From positions 103,667 to 167,666 of the forward strand of contig NZ_JACHGH010000008.1 in NCBI RefSeq assembly GCF_014207435.1: DNA of 64,000 bases, given 5' to 3'. The notes beneath the pieces are model-generated. The model saw only the letters and a list, made by a program, of their open reading frames with translations. It made no database searches and was not told the DNA's origin. Positions within the stretch are counted from its first letter, which is position 1. Each line of letters starts with the position of its first letter. Below, piece by piece: positions 16,385-26,662 of the stretch. Position numbers and translations under genes: made by a program. This DNA comes from Salirhabdus euzebyi (GTDB taxonomy: Bacteria > Bacillota > Bacilli > Bacillales > Alkalibacillaceae).

Positions 16385-17737
16385 TTATGAAGTTAATGAT
16401 ACTACTTCGTTTTCTTCTTCCATTACACGAACAAATTGGCCCTCATTATATGGGTATCCTGCCTTCGTAATCTTGACCTTAACAATCTTACCAATCATAT
16501 CTTCTGTAGCCTCTAGTTTCACTTTTAAATAGTTATCTGTATAGCCTACATAGATATTGCTGTTTGAGTCTTCTTTGGAGTGTTCCTCTGGAATCATTTC
16601 CAAAACTTCTCCTTCGTATTGAGAAGCATACTCTTTTGCTAGTTGATTTGATAATTCAATTAAACGATGAACACGATTATTTTTCACGTCATCCTCAATT
16701 TGGTTATCCATTCGAGCAGCAGGAGTACCCGTTCTCATAGAGTATGGGAAAACGTGCAACTCAGAATAGCCAATATCACGAATAAAATTGTATGTTTCCA
16801 TAAATTCTTCTTCTGTTTCACCTGGGAATCCTACAATTACATCAGATGTAATGGCTAGACCGGGTAGAGCCTTACGAATTTTTTCTACCTTCTCTTTATA
16901 AAAAGCAGAAGTATATTTACGGCGCATTCTCTTTAAAACGGTATCAGATCCAGATTGTAACGGTATATGCAAGTGACGAACAATCTTTTCCGATTGATCT
17001 AAAACTTCAATCACTTCATCGGTAATTTGACTAGCCTCGATTGAGGAAATACGAATACGCTTTAAGCCCACTACATTACTTTCTAGTTCACGTAATAGTT
17101 TAGCAAAGTTATACTCCTTCATGTCCTCGCCATATCCAGCAGTGTGAATACCTGTAAGAACAATCTCTTTATACCCAGCATCAACTAGTTGTTGTGCTTG
17201 TACTAATACATCTTCCGGTTTTCTAGAACGCAGTAATCCACGTGCCCATGGAATGATACAGAAAGTACAGAAGTTATTACAGCCCTCCTGAATTTTAAGT
17301 GAAGCACGTGTGCGGTCGGTAAAGGCTGGCACATCCATCTCTTCAAATTCACGAGTTTTCATAATGTTCGTTACACCATTAATTGGTTGACGATCTTCTT
17401 TGTACTGTTCAATATAATCCAACATCTTTTTACGGTCTTTTGTACCAACAACAACATCTACCCCTGGAATTTCCATAATTTCTCCTGGAGAAGTCTGAGC
17501 ATAACATCCTGTTACACAAATAACTGCATCGGGATTTTTACGAATTGCACGTCTAATTGTTTGACGGCTCTTCTTGTCACCAGTGTTTGTTACCGTACAT
17601 GTATTAATAACATAAACGTCTGATTTACGATCAAAATCAACACGTTCATATCCGTTTTCTTTAAAGAAGTTCCAAATAGCCTCTGTTTCATAATGATTTA
17701 CTTTACAACCTAACGTATGAAAAGCAACAGTTGCCAT
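16385..17737 (-). CDS. mtaB: tRNA t6A37 methylthiotransferase MtaB
   Basis: 450 aa. Radical-SAM enzyme converting t6A37 to ms2t6A in tRNAs reading ANN codons. UPF0004 domain first (Cys ligands in 'HTLGCKVN', 'NTCTVTN', 'VTGCYAQ'), then the radical-SAM CxxxCxxC cluster ligand 'CNNFCTFC' (about residues 146-153), then a C-terminal TRAM domain. Start at the ATG giving the conserved MATVAFHTLGCKV; a GTG three codons upstream is the alternative. Overlap with rsmE is avoided by this choice. Last gene of the heat-shock operon. Confidence 0.95.
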   Translation of the reverse strand: MATVAFHTLGCKVNHYETEAIWNFFKENGYERVDFDRKSDVYVINTCTVTNTGDKKSRQTIRRAIRKNPDAVICVTGCYAQTSPGEIMEIPGVDVVVGTKDRKKMLDYIEQYKEDRQPINGVTNIMKTREFEEMDVPAFTDRTRASLKIQEGCNNFCTFCIIPWARGLLRSRKPEDVLVQAQQLVDAGYKEIVLTGIHTAGYGEDMKEYNFAKLLRELESNVVGLKRIRISSIEASQITDEVIEVLDQSEKIVRHLHIPLQSGSDTVLKRMRRKYTSAFYKEKVEKIRKALPGLAITSDVIVGFPGETEEEFMETYNFIRDIGYSELHVFPYSMRTGTPAARMDNQIEDDVKNNRVHRLIELSNQLAKEYASQYEGEVLEMIPEEHSKEDSNSNIYVGYTDNYLKVKLEATEDMIGKIVKVKITKAGYPYNEGQFVRVMEEENEVVSLTS

Positions 17738-17742
17738 TTTCC

Positions 17743-18498
17743 TCACCTCAATTCCTCAAAATGATAGGACATAACTGATAAAAAATAAAAGGGAGCAGTT
17801 TCCGTTCGTAAAATCCTTGGTCCAAAACGGGTGAATAAAAAGCCGTGTTGCCCCATTATTTCTAATTCTTGATTAGAAAATCCTCCCTCTGGACCAATGA
17901 CGACAACAACACGTTGCCCAGGGTTTATATTACTAATCATGTCACTTAGTAAAGATGGAGCTTCTTTTTTAGCCTCAACTTCACTAGCAACAATTTTATG
18001 GTCAAAGGACTCACAAAACCTTAAGAGTCCTTGAAAATTTTCAAGTTCATGGATCTTCGGAATCGAGGTTCGATGGGATTGTTCACTAGCCTCTTTCGCA
18101 ATTTTAGCTAGTCGTTCAATCTTCTTATCCGATTTCCTTTGATCCCATTTGACAACAGATCTTTCAGCTTGAAATGGTAAAAAAGCAGCAGCCCCAAGCT
18201 CTGTTCCTTTTTGCACAACCAATTCAAGTTTATCACCTTTCGGAAGCCCTTGTGCAATAGTTACTTCCACTGGCATTTCTTTATGCTCATTTAACCATTG
18301 TACTACATGACAGATTACTTTTTCATTGGTGAATTCTTCTATTTCACACAAGGCAGATTTACCACCTGGATGACAGCAAATAATCTGATCTTTTTCCTTC
18401 ATCCGCATCACCTTTGAAATATGCCTTGCATCATCACCTGTGACATCAACTCTATGTTCGTTTGTCCAATTCGTTTCTTGAACAAAATACCGTTGCAC
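17743..18498 (-). CDS. rsmE: 16S rRNA m3U1498 methyltransferase RsmE
   Basis: 251 aa. SPOUT-class methyltransferase modifying U1498 of 16S rRNA. N-terminal PUA-like domain, then a knotted SAM-binding domain with 'VVVIGPEGGFSNQEL' and 'FGPRILRTETAP' (the trefoil-knot signatures, about residues 191-240). GTG start behind AGGTAGATTACA. In B. subtilis rsmE follows prmA directly; here a HEAT-repeat gene is inserted between them with a seven-base gap. Confidence 0.95.
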   Translation of the reverse strand: MQRYFVQETNWTNEHRVDVTGDDARHISKVMRMKEKDQIICCHPGGKSALCEIEEFTNEKVICHVVQWLNEHKEMPVEVTIAQGLPKGDKLELVVQKGTELGAAAFLPFQAERSVVKWDQRKSDKKIERLAKIAKEASEQSHRTSIPKIHELENFQGLLRFCESFDHKIVASEVEAKKEAPSLLSDMISNINPGQRVVVVIGPEGGFSNQELEIMGQHGFLFTRFGPRILRTETAPFYFLSVMSYHFEELR

Positions 18499-18504
18499 TG
18501 TAAT

Positions 18505-19347
18505 CTACCTGCTTTCCTGACTTATTAAATAAGCTATTCGTTCAAACGCTTCTCTATCTTTTTGCTTTATTTGATTCAATGTGGATTGAAAAGCTCTTTT
18601 GACTATAACGCGTTCATCATTAGCTAACACCTTCAGGACGTGTTCTGCGTGTTGTACATACTTTATACCTTCAGCTGCAGAAAATACTTTAGCAATGTTC
18701 CACCTTGCATGCTCATTATCTATTTCTATCCATTTCTCTAATCTAGTTAGGAAAAATTCAGGAAAGTATTTTAATAATCCGTCTCCTAAAACAAATGGAC
18801 CTAAGTTTTTCTTCACATAAGTATTCGAATCAGTTAAGAGCATTTCCACTATATCAAGAAAGGGCTCTGCAAAATGCTCATTTCTAGTTTTTGAAGCGTA
18901 TTTAACAGCCACAGCAATCGCTCTTCTCACATTTGGAGAAGTATCATTCGCCCAATTAAGTGCTTCTGTATGAAAGGATGAGAAATGATTGGTTACTATA
19001 CTTCCAACAGCACTAGCAACCCACTCTCTTACTTCCCAATTATCATCATCTGCTAACCTTTTTAGCTTATTAGAAATACATTCTGGTTCTCTTAAATAGA
19101 CCTCCGCTAGTAAATGAGCTGATATCTCTTTTGCGGTATCGTCTTCTAAGCCTATAAAGGAATTTGCTATCTGAAGTATTTTTAGATTTGCAAAGTGATT
19201 AATAATTGCCTCAATAGCTTTTAACTTTATAGCACTTTTGGGCGTACCTCTAGCTCCAACACCATGAACTTTTAATAATTCTAAACTTTTCTGAGGTTCT
19301 ATTTCTACTTTTTCTATAAACTGTTTTAACCAGTCAGGAAAAATCAT
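18505..19347 (-). CDS. HEAT-repeat protein resembling AlkD/AlkC DNA-alkylation-repair family
   Basis: 280 aa, almost wholly alpha-helical. Tandem two-helix repeats carry patterns seen in the DNA-alkylation-repair superfamily: 'DDNWEVREWVASAVG' (about residue 105), 'SPNVRRAIAVAVKYA' (about 142), 'TYVKKNLGPFVLGDGLLKYFP' region (about 185) and 'EHARWNIAKVFSA' (about 223). AlkD-type enzymes are N3/N7-alkylpurine glycosylases, but some relatives only bind DNA; I cannot say whether this one is catalytic. ATG start behind GAGGACTATTCCT, 12 bases after prmA. Inserted into the dnaK operon between prmA and rsmE, a site with no gene in B. subtilis. Confidence 0.75.
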   Translation of the reverse strand: MIFPDWLKQFIEKVEIEPQKSLELLKVHGVGARGTPKSAIKLKAIEAIINHFANLKILQIANSFIGLEDDTAKEISAHLLAEVYLREPECISNKLKRLADDDNWEVREWVASAVGSIVTNHFSSFHTEALNWANDTSPNVRRAIAVAVKYASKTRNEHFAEPFLDIVEMLLTDSNTYVKKNLGPFVLGDGLLKYFPEFFLTRLEKWIEIDNEHARWNIAKVFSAAEGIKYVQHAEHVLKVLANDERVIVKRAFQSTLNQIKQKDREAFERIAYLISQESR

Positions 19348-19358
19348 AGGAATAGTCC

Positions 19359-20306
19359 TCAATTAGAAATTGGCTTTTTGGCAACAAATGCAATCCAATC
19401 TTCCATCTGATTTGTTTCAATAATTTCAAAGCCTGAAGATTTTAGCTTTTCCCTGACTTCTTCTTTTTTCGTTTGAATAATGCCAGAAGTGATAAAGGTC
19501 CCGCCTTCTTTAAGTAAAGCAAACGCTTCATCTGTAAATCGCACGATGATTTCTGCTAAAATATTGGACACAATAACATCGGCATTAACGTCAACTTTTT
19601 TAAGAAGATCGTTTTGCTTAGCTATGATCTTACCTTCTACTTTGTTTAACTTCGCATTTATTGTCGTGCTTTTTACTGCAATTTCATCTAAATCAAAAGC
19701 ATAAATTTGTTTCGCTCCAAATAAAGCTGCAGCAATACTTAATACACCTGATCCTGATCCAACATCCAGTACAATGTCCTCTTTATTTATATATTGCTCT
19801 AGGGCTTGTAAGCTCAGTATAGTAGTCGGATGTGTTCCTGTCCCAAATGCCATACCTGGGTCCAACTCTAATATAATTTCATCACTGTCAACAGGTTCAT
19901 ATTCTTCCCATGTTGGAATAATGGTCACTCTTTTTGAGATTTTAACCGGCTTGTAATATTTTTTCCAAGCTGTTGCCCATTCTTGTTCATTCACTTCACT
20001 TATCGTTACGTTATTTCTACCAATATCAATGTCATACTTAATCAAACCACTAATTGCTTGTTTAATTTCTTCTACCGTTTCACCTAAAAAGCTATTAACT
20101 GGTAAGTATGCTTTAACAAATACACCTTCTTCAGGATAATCATTTGGATTTAATTCATATATTTCACCAAATGTTGTGTCATATTCTTTTAGTAAATCAA
20201 GAGCATCTTCAATTACTACACCACTTGCACCAATTTCGTGTAGTATGTTAGAAATTGGTTCAACCGCTTCATTCGTCGTATGGATACAAATTTCGGACCA
20301 TTTCAA
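19359..20306 (-). CDS. prmA: Ribosomal protein L11 methyltransferase PrmA
   Basis: 315 aa. Trimethylates L11 with SAM. N-terminal substrate-recognition domain, linker, then class I methyltransferase domain with 'DPGMAFGTGTHPTT' (about 170-183) and 'VLDVGSGSGVLSIAA' motif I, 'VSNILAEI' motif IV. The conserved protein begins MKWSE, here a TTG codon at 20306; a TTG three codons earlier is possible. Follows dnaJ by about 34 bases in the heat-shock operon, as in B. subtilis yqeT. Confidence 0.94.
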   Translation of the reverse strand: MKWSEICIHTTNEAVEPISNILHEIGASGVVIEDALDLLKEYDTTFGEIYELNPNDYPEEGVFVKAYLPVNSFLGETVEEIKQAISGLIKYDIDIGRNNVTISEVNEQEWATAWKKYYKPVKISKRVTIIPTWEEYEPVDSDEIILELDPGMAFGTGTHPTTILSLQALEQYINKEDIVLDVGSGSGVLSIAAALFGAKQIYAFDLDEIAVKSTTINAKLNKVEGKIIAKQNDLLKKVDVNADVIVSNILAEIIVRFTDEAFALLKEGGTFITSGIIQTKKEEVREKLKSSGFEIIETNQMEDWIAFVAKKPISN

Positions 20307-20340
20307 AGGGATCAACTCACTTTTTCAAATTTAAAAACAC

Positions 20341-21471
20341 TTATGATTCACCTTTAAAGGCTCTTTTCATGCGTTGGAAAATGTTATCTTGTTGTTCATC
20401 AATTGATTCATTTCCGCTAATGTCGTGAAATTCTCGTAATAGCTCTTTTTGGCGACTTGATAAATTTTTAGGTGTTATAACCTTCACATGTATATGCTGG
20501 TCACCCGTCCCTTGACCATGAACATTAGGTACACCTTTTCCACGTAGTCTAAAGTGCGTACCTGTTTGTGTACCAGCTGGTATTTTTAGTTTAACTAAAC
20601 CGTGAACTGTAGGAACTTCAATTTCATCTCCTAATGCCGCTTGAGCAAACGTTAGAGGCATTTCACAATGAATATCTTCGCCTTCTCTTTCAAAAAACTC
20701 ATGTGGTCTCACTCTTGCCACTACATATAAATCCCCTGCCGGTCCACCGTTTTGACCTGGTTCCCCTTGACCTGAAATTCGAATTTGTTGTCCATGATCA
20801 ATACCTGCTGGAATAGAAATGTGTATTTTCTTTCTTTTCTTAACCGTTCCATCCCCGCCACAAGTATGACACTTATTCTTAATCATCTTACCGGTTCCTT
20901 GACAATGATGACATGCTCTACGATTTACAATTCGACCAAAAGGTGTATTTTGCTCCTGATTAAGTTGCCCTGATCCATTACAGTGGGAACATGTTTCTGG
21001 AGTTGTTCCTGGCTTAGCCCCAGAACCATGACACGTTTCACATTCTTCTTCCTTAGGAATGTGAATATCTGTTTCTTTACCAAAAATAGCTTCTTCAAAT
21101 CCTAAATCCATCGTGTATTGTAAATCTGCACCTTTTCTTGGAGCATTCGGATCACGGCGACGTCCACCGCCACCAAAAAACATATCAAATATATCACCAA
21201 ATCCACCAAAGTCTTCCGCACCACCAAATCCACCAAAACCTTGTCCTTGATTAGGTCCTGCATGGCCAAACTGATCATACTGAGCACGCTTTTGTTCGTT
21301 ACTCAATACTTCATACGCTTCTTTAACTTCTTTAAACTTATCCGCAGCATCCGCTTCTTTATTAACATCCGGATGGTATTGACGCGCTAGTTTGCGATAA
21401 GCTTTTTTCACTTCATCTTTTGAAGCTTCCTTTGAAACTCCTAATACGTCATAATAATCTCGTTTACTCAC
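20341..21471 (-). CDS. dnaJ: Chaperone protein DnaJ
   Basis: 376 aa. Hsp40 cochaperone stimulating DnaK ATPase. J domain with the HPD motif (about residues 33-35), Gly/Phe-rich linker (about 70-105), four CxxCxGxG zinc motifs ([32 protein letters not shown], about 145-210) and the C-terminal substrate-binding region. GTG start; the ribosome-binding site (GGGAGAGTGA) is unusually far. A hairpin downstream of dnaK may lower its expression relative to dnaK. Confidence 0.98.
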   Translation of the reverse strand: MSKRDYYDVLGVSKEASKDEVKKAYRKLARQYHPDVNKEADAADKFKEVKEAYEVLSNEQKRAQYDQFGHAGPNQGQGFGGFGGAEDFGGFGDIFDMFFGGGGRRRDPNAPRKGADLQYTMDLGFEEAIFGKETDIHIPKEEECETCHGSGAKPGTTPETCSHCNGSGQLNQEQNTPFGRIVNRRACHHCQGTGKMIKNKCHTCGGDGTVKKRKKIHISIPAGIDHGQQIRISGQGEPGQNGGPAGDLYVVARVRPHEFFEREGEDIHCEMPLTFAQAALGDEIEVPTVHGLVKLKIPAGTQTGTHFRLRGKGVPNVHGQGTGDQHIHVKVITPKNLSSRQKELLREFHDISGNESIDEQQDNIFQRMKRAFKGES

Positions 21472-21594
21472 TAGCCAATCACTCTCCCGAATCTTCTCAC
21501 ATAAAGATTATATTAACATTTCTTGATAAAAAAGTGCAATGAACACGTTCTATTCGAATATTTTGTTCACTTAACAAGGTTGGTCATTTACGGT

Positions 21595-21626
21595 AAAAAA
21601 GCCAAAGTCAAGAATACCCTGACTTT
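21595..21626 (-). terminator. Hairpin/terminator between dnaK and dnaJ
   Basis: Minus strand AAAGTCA, nine-base loop, TGACTTT, then GGCTTTTTT. Probably a partial terminator that sets the dnaK:dnaJ ratio, as the operon continues into dnaJ. Confidence 0.7.
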
Positions 21627-21643
21627 GACTTTTCAATTAGTAA

Positions 21644-23482
<1,839 letters not shown>

Positions 23483-23501
23483 TTAACATTCTATATGTAA
23501 T

Positions 23502-24083
23502 TTATTGATTTACTTTTACCATTGCTGGTCTGATTACTCTATCTTTTAAAATATACCCTTTTTGTAATACTTCCATTACAGTATTAGGCTCCTTGCTATC
23601 ATCTGACTCTTGCATCACCGCTTGATGTAAATGCGGGTCAAATTGTTCGCCTTCAGACTTAATTTCCTCCACACCTGCTTTTTCAAGTGCTTGAGTTAGT
23701 TGGCGATATACCATATTCATCCCATCGACAAAGCCCTGCATCGTATCTTCATTAACCTCTAACTTTAAAGCACGATCAAAGTTATCTACCACTGGTAGAA
23801 GCTCTGTTACTAGTTCCTGGGATTTATATTTAAGGTCTGCTTCCCGTTCCTTTTTTGCTCTACGGCGAAAATTATCAAAATCTGCTTGAGCTCTTAATAG
23901 TTTTTGATAGAGTTCGTCTTTTTCTTGTTGAACCTTGCTTAGTTCAGCTTGTAGCGAATCTTGTTCCTTTGTTTCTTCAAGTGTTTCCACTTCTTGCTCA
24001 GCGATAACTTCATCCTCTACTACCGCTTCTACTTCCTCTCGTTCATCTACAACTTGTTCGTTTTGATTTTCCTTGTCTGTCAT
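23502..24083 (-). CDS. grpE: Nucleotide exchange factor GrpE
   Basis: 193 aa. Releases ADP from DnaK. Acidic N-terminal tail (Glu/Gln/Val-rich, residues 1-45), long coiled coil with '[18 protein letters not shown]' and the C-terminal beta-domain ending '[16 protein letters not shown]'. I chose the ATG six bases after GAGGTG over an in-frame GTG three codons earlier. Between hrcA and dnaK as usual. Confidence 0.97.
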   Translation of the reverse strand: MTDKENQNEQVVDEREEVEAVVEDEVIAEQEVETLEETKEQDSLQAELSKVQQEKDELYQKLLRAQADFDNFRRRAKKEREADLKYKSQELVTELLPVVDNFDRALKLEVNEDTMQGFVDGMNMVYRQLTQALEKAGVEEIKSEGEQFDPHLHQAVMQESDDSKEPNTVMEVLQKGYILKDRVIRPAMVKVNQ

Positions 24084-24187
24084 CCCTGTCACCTCACTTG
24101 TACTTTTATGGAATGCAACGGTTATGAATATATCATGAATTGCAATAAAACAAAAATAAAAAGATAGCTAGGTTAAACAAAAACGGA

Positions 24188-24210
24188 GCGCCTTATAAGG
24201 AAAAAGGCGC
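24188..24210 (-). terminator. Hairpin in the hrcA-grpE spacer
   Basis: GCGCCTT / AAGGCGC stem with a nine-base loop, followed on the minus strand by TCCGTTTTTG. The spacer is 168 bases long, so this may act as a partial terminator or an RNA-stability element within the operon. Confidence 0.5.
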
Positions 24211-24251
24211 ACAAAGGCTCAAAATGCCATCTATACTATCTATTACCTAGA

Positions 24252-25283
24252 TTATGAATTTTGATACCATACCTTAAACGTTTTTGACATTTGATTGGAT
24301 AATTCATTTAACAATGAAATAACTTTTGAATATTCCATCCTTGTTGGACCAAGCAGGGCAATAGTCCCCATGTGCTGTTGTCCGAGAGAATAGGATGCTG
24401 TAATTAAGCTACAATCCCTCATAGCTTCATGCTCATTTTCTTTACCAATCATCACATTTATACCATGTGCTTGCGATCGTAAAATAGGAGCAATCTGCGT
24501 TTCTTCCTCAATCATCGAAAACAACGATCTAACCTTTTCTATATCTTTAAATTCTGGTTGCATCATAATATTCGTCTTTCCGCTTACATAGAGCTTCGTT
24601 GGTTGTTCATTAAATAAAGCAGCTTGAATATATTGCTCTGCTTTTTGATAATCTTTTGTATGCTTTTTCAAAAGATCTACTACTTCTGACTCAATTTTTT
24701 TATTTAACTGAAGGATTGGAACACCTTTTAACTTCTCATTTAAAATATTAACTATTTTCTCTAAATCTTGTGGGTCTAATCCCACTGGAATGGAAAAGGA
24801 TCGATGCTCCACGTGCCCAGTATTTGTTACAAGAATAGCAACAGCAGAATGAGCATTCAATGGAAGTATTTGCAGCTGTTTTAATTCTGTTTCAAACACT
24901 TCTGGGCCTAAAATAATGGAAGTATAGTTTGTTAAATCGGAAAGAACCTGAGCCGATTTATTTACAACACGCTCAAATTCCATCATCCTGTCTCCAAACA
25001 TGTTGTGAATCCGTTTCACATCTCCAACAGATAAATAAAATGGTGACATCAAATGGTCAACGTAAAAACGATAACCTTTTTCAGAAGGAATGCGCCCTGA
25101 AGAAGAATGGGTTTTTTCTAAATAACCCATTTCCTCTAAATCAGCCATTTCATTGCGAATGGTAGCAGAGCTAAAAGTCACATCATCTTTTTTTGAAATA
25201 GCTCTAGAACCAATTGGCTGTGCAGTATGAATAAAATCATCAATAATTACTTGTAATATAAGTAACTGGCGTTCTGTAAGCAA
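24252..25283 (-). CDS. hrcA: Heat-inducible transcription repressor HrcA
   Basis: 343 aa. Binds CIRCE and represses class I heat-shock genes; activity depends on GroEL. N-terminal winged helix ('ERQLLILQVIIDDFI', 'SSATIRNEMADLEEMG', 'HSSSGRIPSEKGYRFYVDHL') and C-terminal GAF-like and dimerisation regions. The start is the TTG with AGAGGTGA six bases upstream, which gives the conserved MLTERQ N-terminus; the longer GTG frame would begin inside the CIRCE element. First gene of the operon hrcA-grpE-dnaK-dnaJ-prmA-HEAT-rsmE-mtaB. Confidence 0.97.
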   Translation of the reverse strand: MLTERQLLILQVIIDDFIHTAQPIGSRAISKKDDVTFSSATIRNEMADLEEMGYLEKTHSSSGRIPSEKGYRFYVDHLMSPFYLSVGDVKRIHNMFGDRMMEFERVVNKSAQVLSDLTNYTSIILGPEVFETELKQLQILPLNAHSAVAILVTNTGHVEHRSFSIPVGLDPQDLEKIVNILNEKLKGVPILQLNKKIESEVVDLLKKHTKDYQKAEQYIQAALFNEQPTKLYVSGKTNIMMQPEFKDIEKVRSLFSMIEEETQIAPILRSQAHGINVMIGKENEHEAMRDCSLITASYSLGQQHMGTIALLGPTRMEYSKVISLLNELSNQMSKTFKVWYQNS

Positions 25284-25297
25284 GATGATCACCTCTG

Positions 25298-25324
25298 TTA
25301 GCACTCACATCATCCGAGTGCTAA
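25298..25324 (-). promoter_or_regulatory. CIRCE operator
   Basis: Perfect nine-base inverted repeat TTAGCACTC-N9-GAGTGCTAA, the exact HrcA-binding consensus. It lies in the leader, its near edge about 15 bases upstream of the hrcA TTG start. Confidence 0.98.
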
Positions 25325-25334
25325 TTATAATAAT

Positions 25335-25363
25335 AAATTAACAAATGGGCATTCGTTTGTCAA
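25335..25363 (-). promoter_or_regulatory. Probable SigA promoter of the hrcA operon
   Basis: Minus strand TTGACA (25358-25363), 17-base spacer, TAATTT (25335-25340). Perfect -35, weak -10; CIRCE starts about ten bases downstream, where a bound repressor would block initiation. Confidence 0.6.
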
Positions 25364-25417
25364 CGAAAAAGCGCACGTTTCCGTAGAGGTTTTTTATTAT
25401 TTCTTGAATGAAATGTC

Positions 25418-26566
25418 TTATAGTTTGCTATTATCATCTAACAAAAAACGACTAAAAACATCATTCCCAAATAGCATTCCATTTTTCGTAAGCATAATAT
25501 GTTCACTATCTTCTTTTAGCCAACCTTTTTTCTTCAGAACTTCTAACTCTGATCTATATAGCTCATCTATGGTAACATGATATTTTGCTTGAAATTTATC
25601 TTTCGAAACCCCTGCAGCCTTTCGCAAGCCCAAAAACATTTCTTCTTCAATTTGTTCTTTTTTTGTTATGATCTCTTCATGAAGAACTGGTCTTTTGTTT
25701 TCGTTAATGAACTTTATATAATGATTGACTGGTCTAAGGTTTACTATTCTTTTTCCTTCTAAATATCCGTGGGCACCTGCCCCGAAACCAAAATAATACT
25801 GATTGTCCCAGTATGTTAAATTATGTTGACTTTCATATCCAACCTTACCAAAGTTACTTACCTCGTAATGCATTAAACCCTTTTTTTCCATTTCCGTTAC
25901 AAGTGTCGTATACATTTCAGCCTCTATCTCTTCTGGTGGTTTCGTTAACTTCCCTTTTTGATAGCGCATATAAAAAACTGTTTTCGGTTCTATCTGTAAC
26001 GCATAGGCAGAATAATGGGGTAATTGATAATCCAAAGCTCCTTGTAATGTCGTACGAAAATGGTCCAATGTTTGATTAGGAAGAGCATAGATAAAGTCCA
26101 TACTTATGTTTGTTATACCATTAGACTGCAATCCGAGCACTGTATGGTCCACGTCTTTTACTTGATGATTTCGGTTAAGCATTTTGAGAAAATGATCGTC
26201 TAGAACTTGAACCCCTAATGAAATTCTATTTACTCCCATTTCCGTGAGCATTTTCATTTTTTCTTCTGAAAATTCTCCTGGATTTGCTTCGATTGTGTAT
26301 TCTTTACAATTTTCCACATCAAAAGATTGATGAACAATTTGAAGCAATTTTTGGAATTGAGTATCGGAAAGGCTAGTCGGAGTGCCACCACCAATATAAA
26401 TCGTGTTCACTTTTACCCGCTCGTTACCTATATAGAGTTTAATTTCTTGTTGAAGCGCATCTAAATAATCATTTGCTTGAGCCTCGTTATAGTAAACCTT
26501 TGTAAAATCACAGTAATGACAGATTTCATGGCAATAAGGTATATGAATATAAACAGATTGAACCAT
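25418..26566 (-). CDS. hemW: Radical-SAM heme chaperone HemW (formerly HemN-like, YqeR)
   Basis: 382 aa. HemN paralogue that binds heme rather than oxidising coproporphyrinogen in characterised cases. CxxxCxxC cluster ligands are in 'CHEICHYCDF' near residues 12-21; HemW keeps three cysteines and lacks the fourth Cys after them (CHYCDF rather than CxxCxC), as here. 'GGGTPTSL' SAM-binding motif about residue 60. ATG behind AGAGGTGAGTTA. Between lepA and hrcA as in B. subtilis. Confidence 0.94.
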   Translation of the reverse strand: MVQSVYIHIPYCHEICHYCDFTKVYYNEAQANDYLDALQQEIKLYIGNERVKVNTIYIGGGTPTSLSDTQFQKLLQIVHQSFDVENCKEYTIEANPGEFSEEKMKMLTEMGVNRISLGVQVLDDHFLKMLNRNHQVKDVDHTVLGLQSNGITNISMDFIYALPNQTLDHFRTTLQGALDYQLPHYSAYALQIEPKTVFYMRYQKGKLTKPPEEIEAEMYTTLVTEMEKKGLMHYEVSNFGKVGYESQHNLTYWDNQYYFGFGAGAHGYLEGKRIVNLRPVNHYIKFINENKRPVLHEEIITKKEQIEEEMFLGLRKAAGVSKDKFQAKYHVTIDELYRSELEVLKKKGWLKEDSEHIMLTKNGMLFGNDVFSRFLLDDNSKL

Positions 26567-26617
26567 TAACTCACCTCTTTTACTTTTTTTCTATTATCGG
26601 TATAAGGAACGAAAAAC

Positions 26618-26650
26618 AGGAAAACCGCAAGAACTTCTTGCGGTTTTCCT
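26618..26650 (-). terminator. Terminator after lepA
   Basis: AAAACCGCAAGAA / TTCTTGCGGTTTT, a 13-base perfect stem with a one-base centre (so a small loop), followed by CCTG on the minus strand; T-run lies within the arm. Confidence 0.7.
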
Positions 26651-26662
26651 TACATTAATGGT

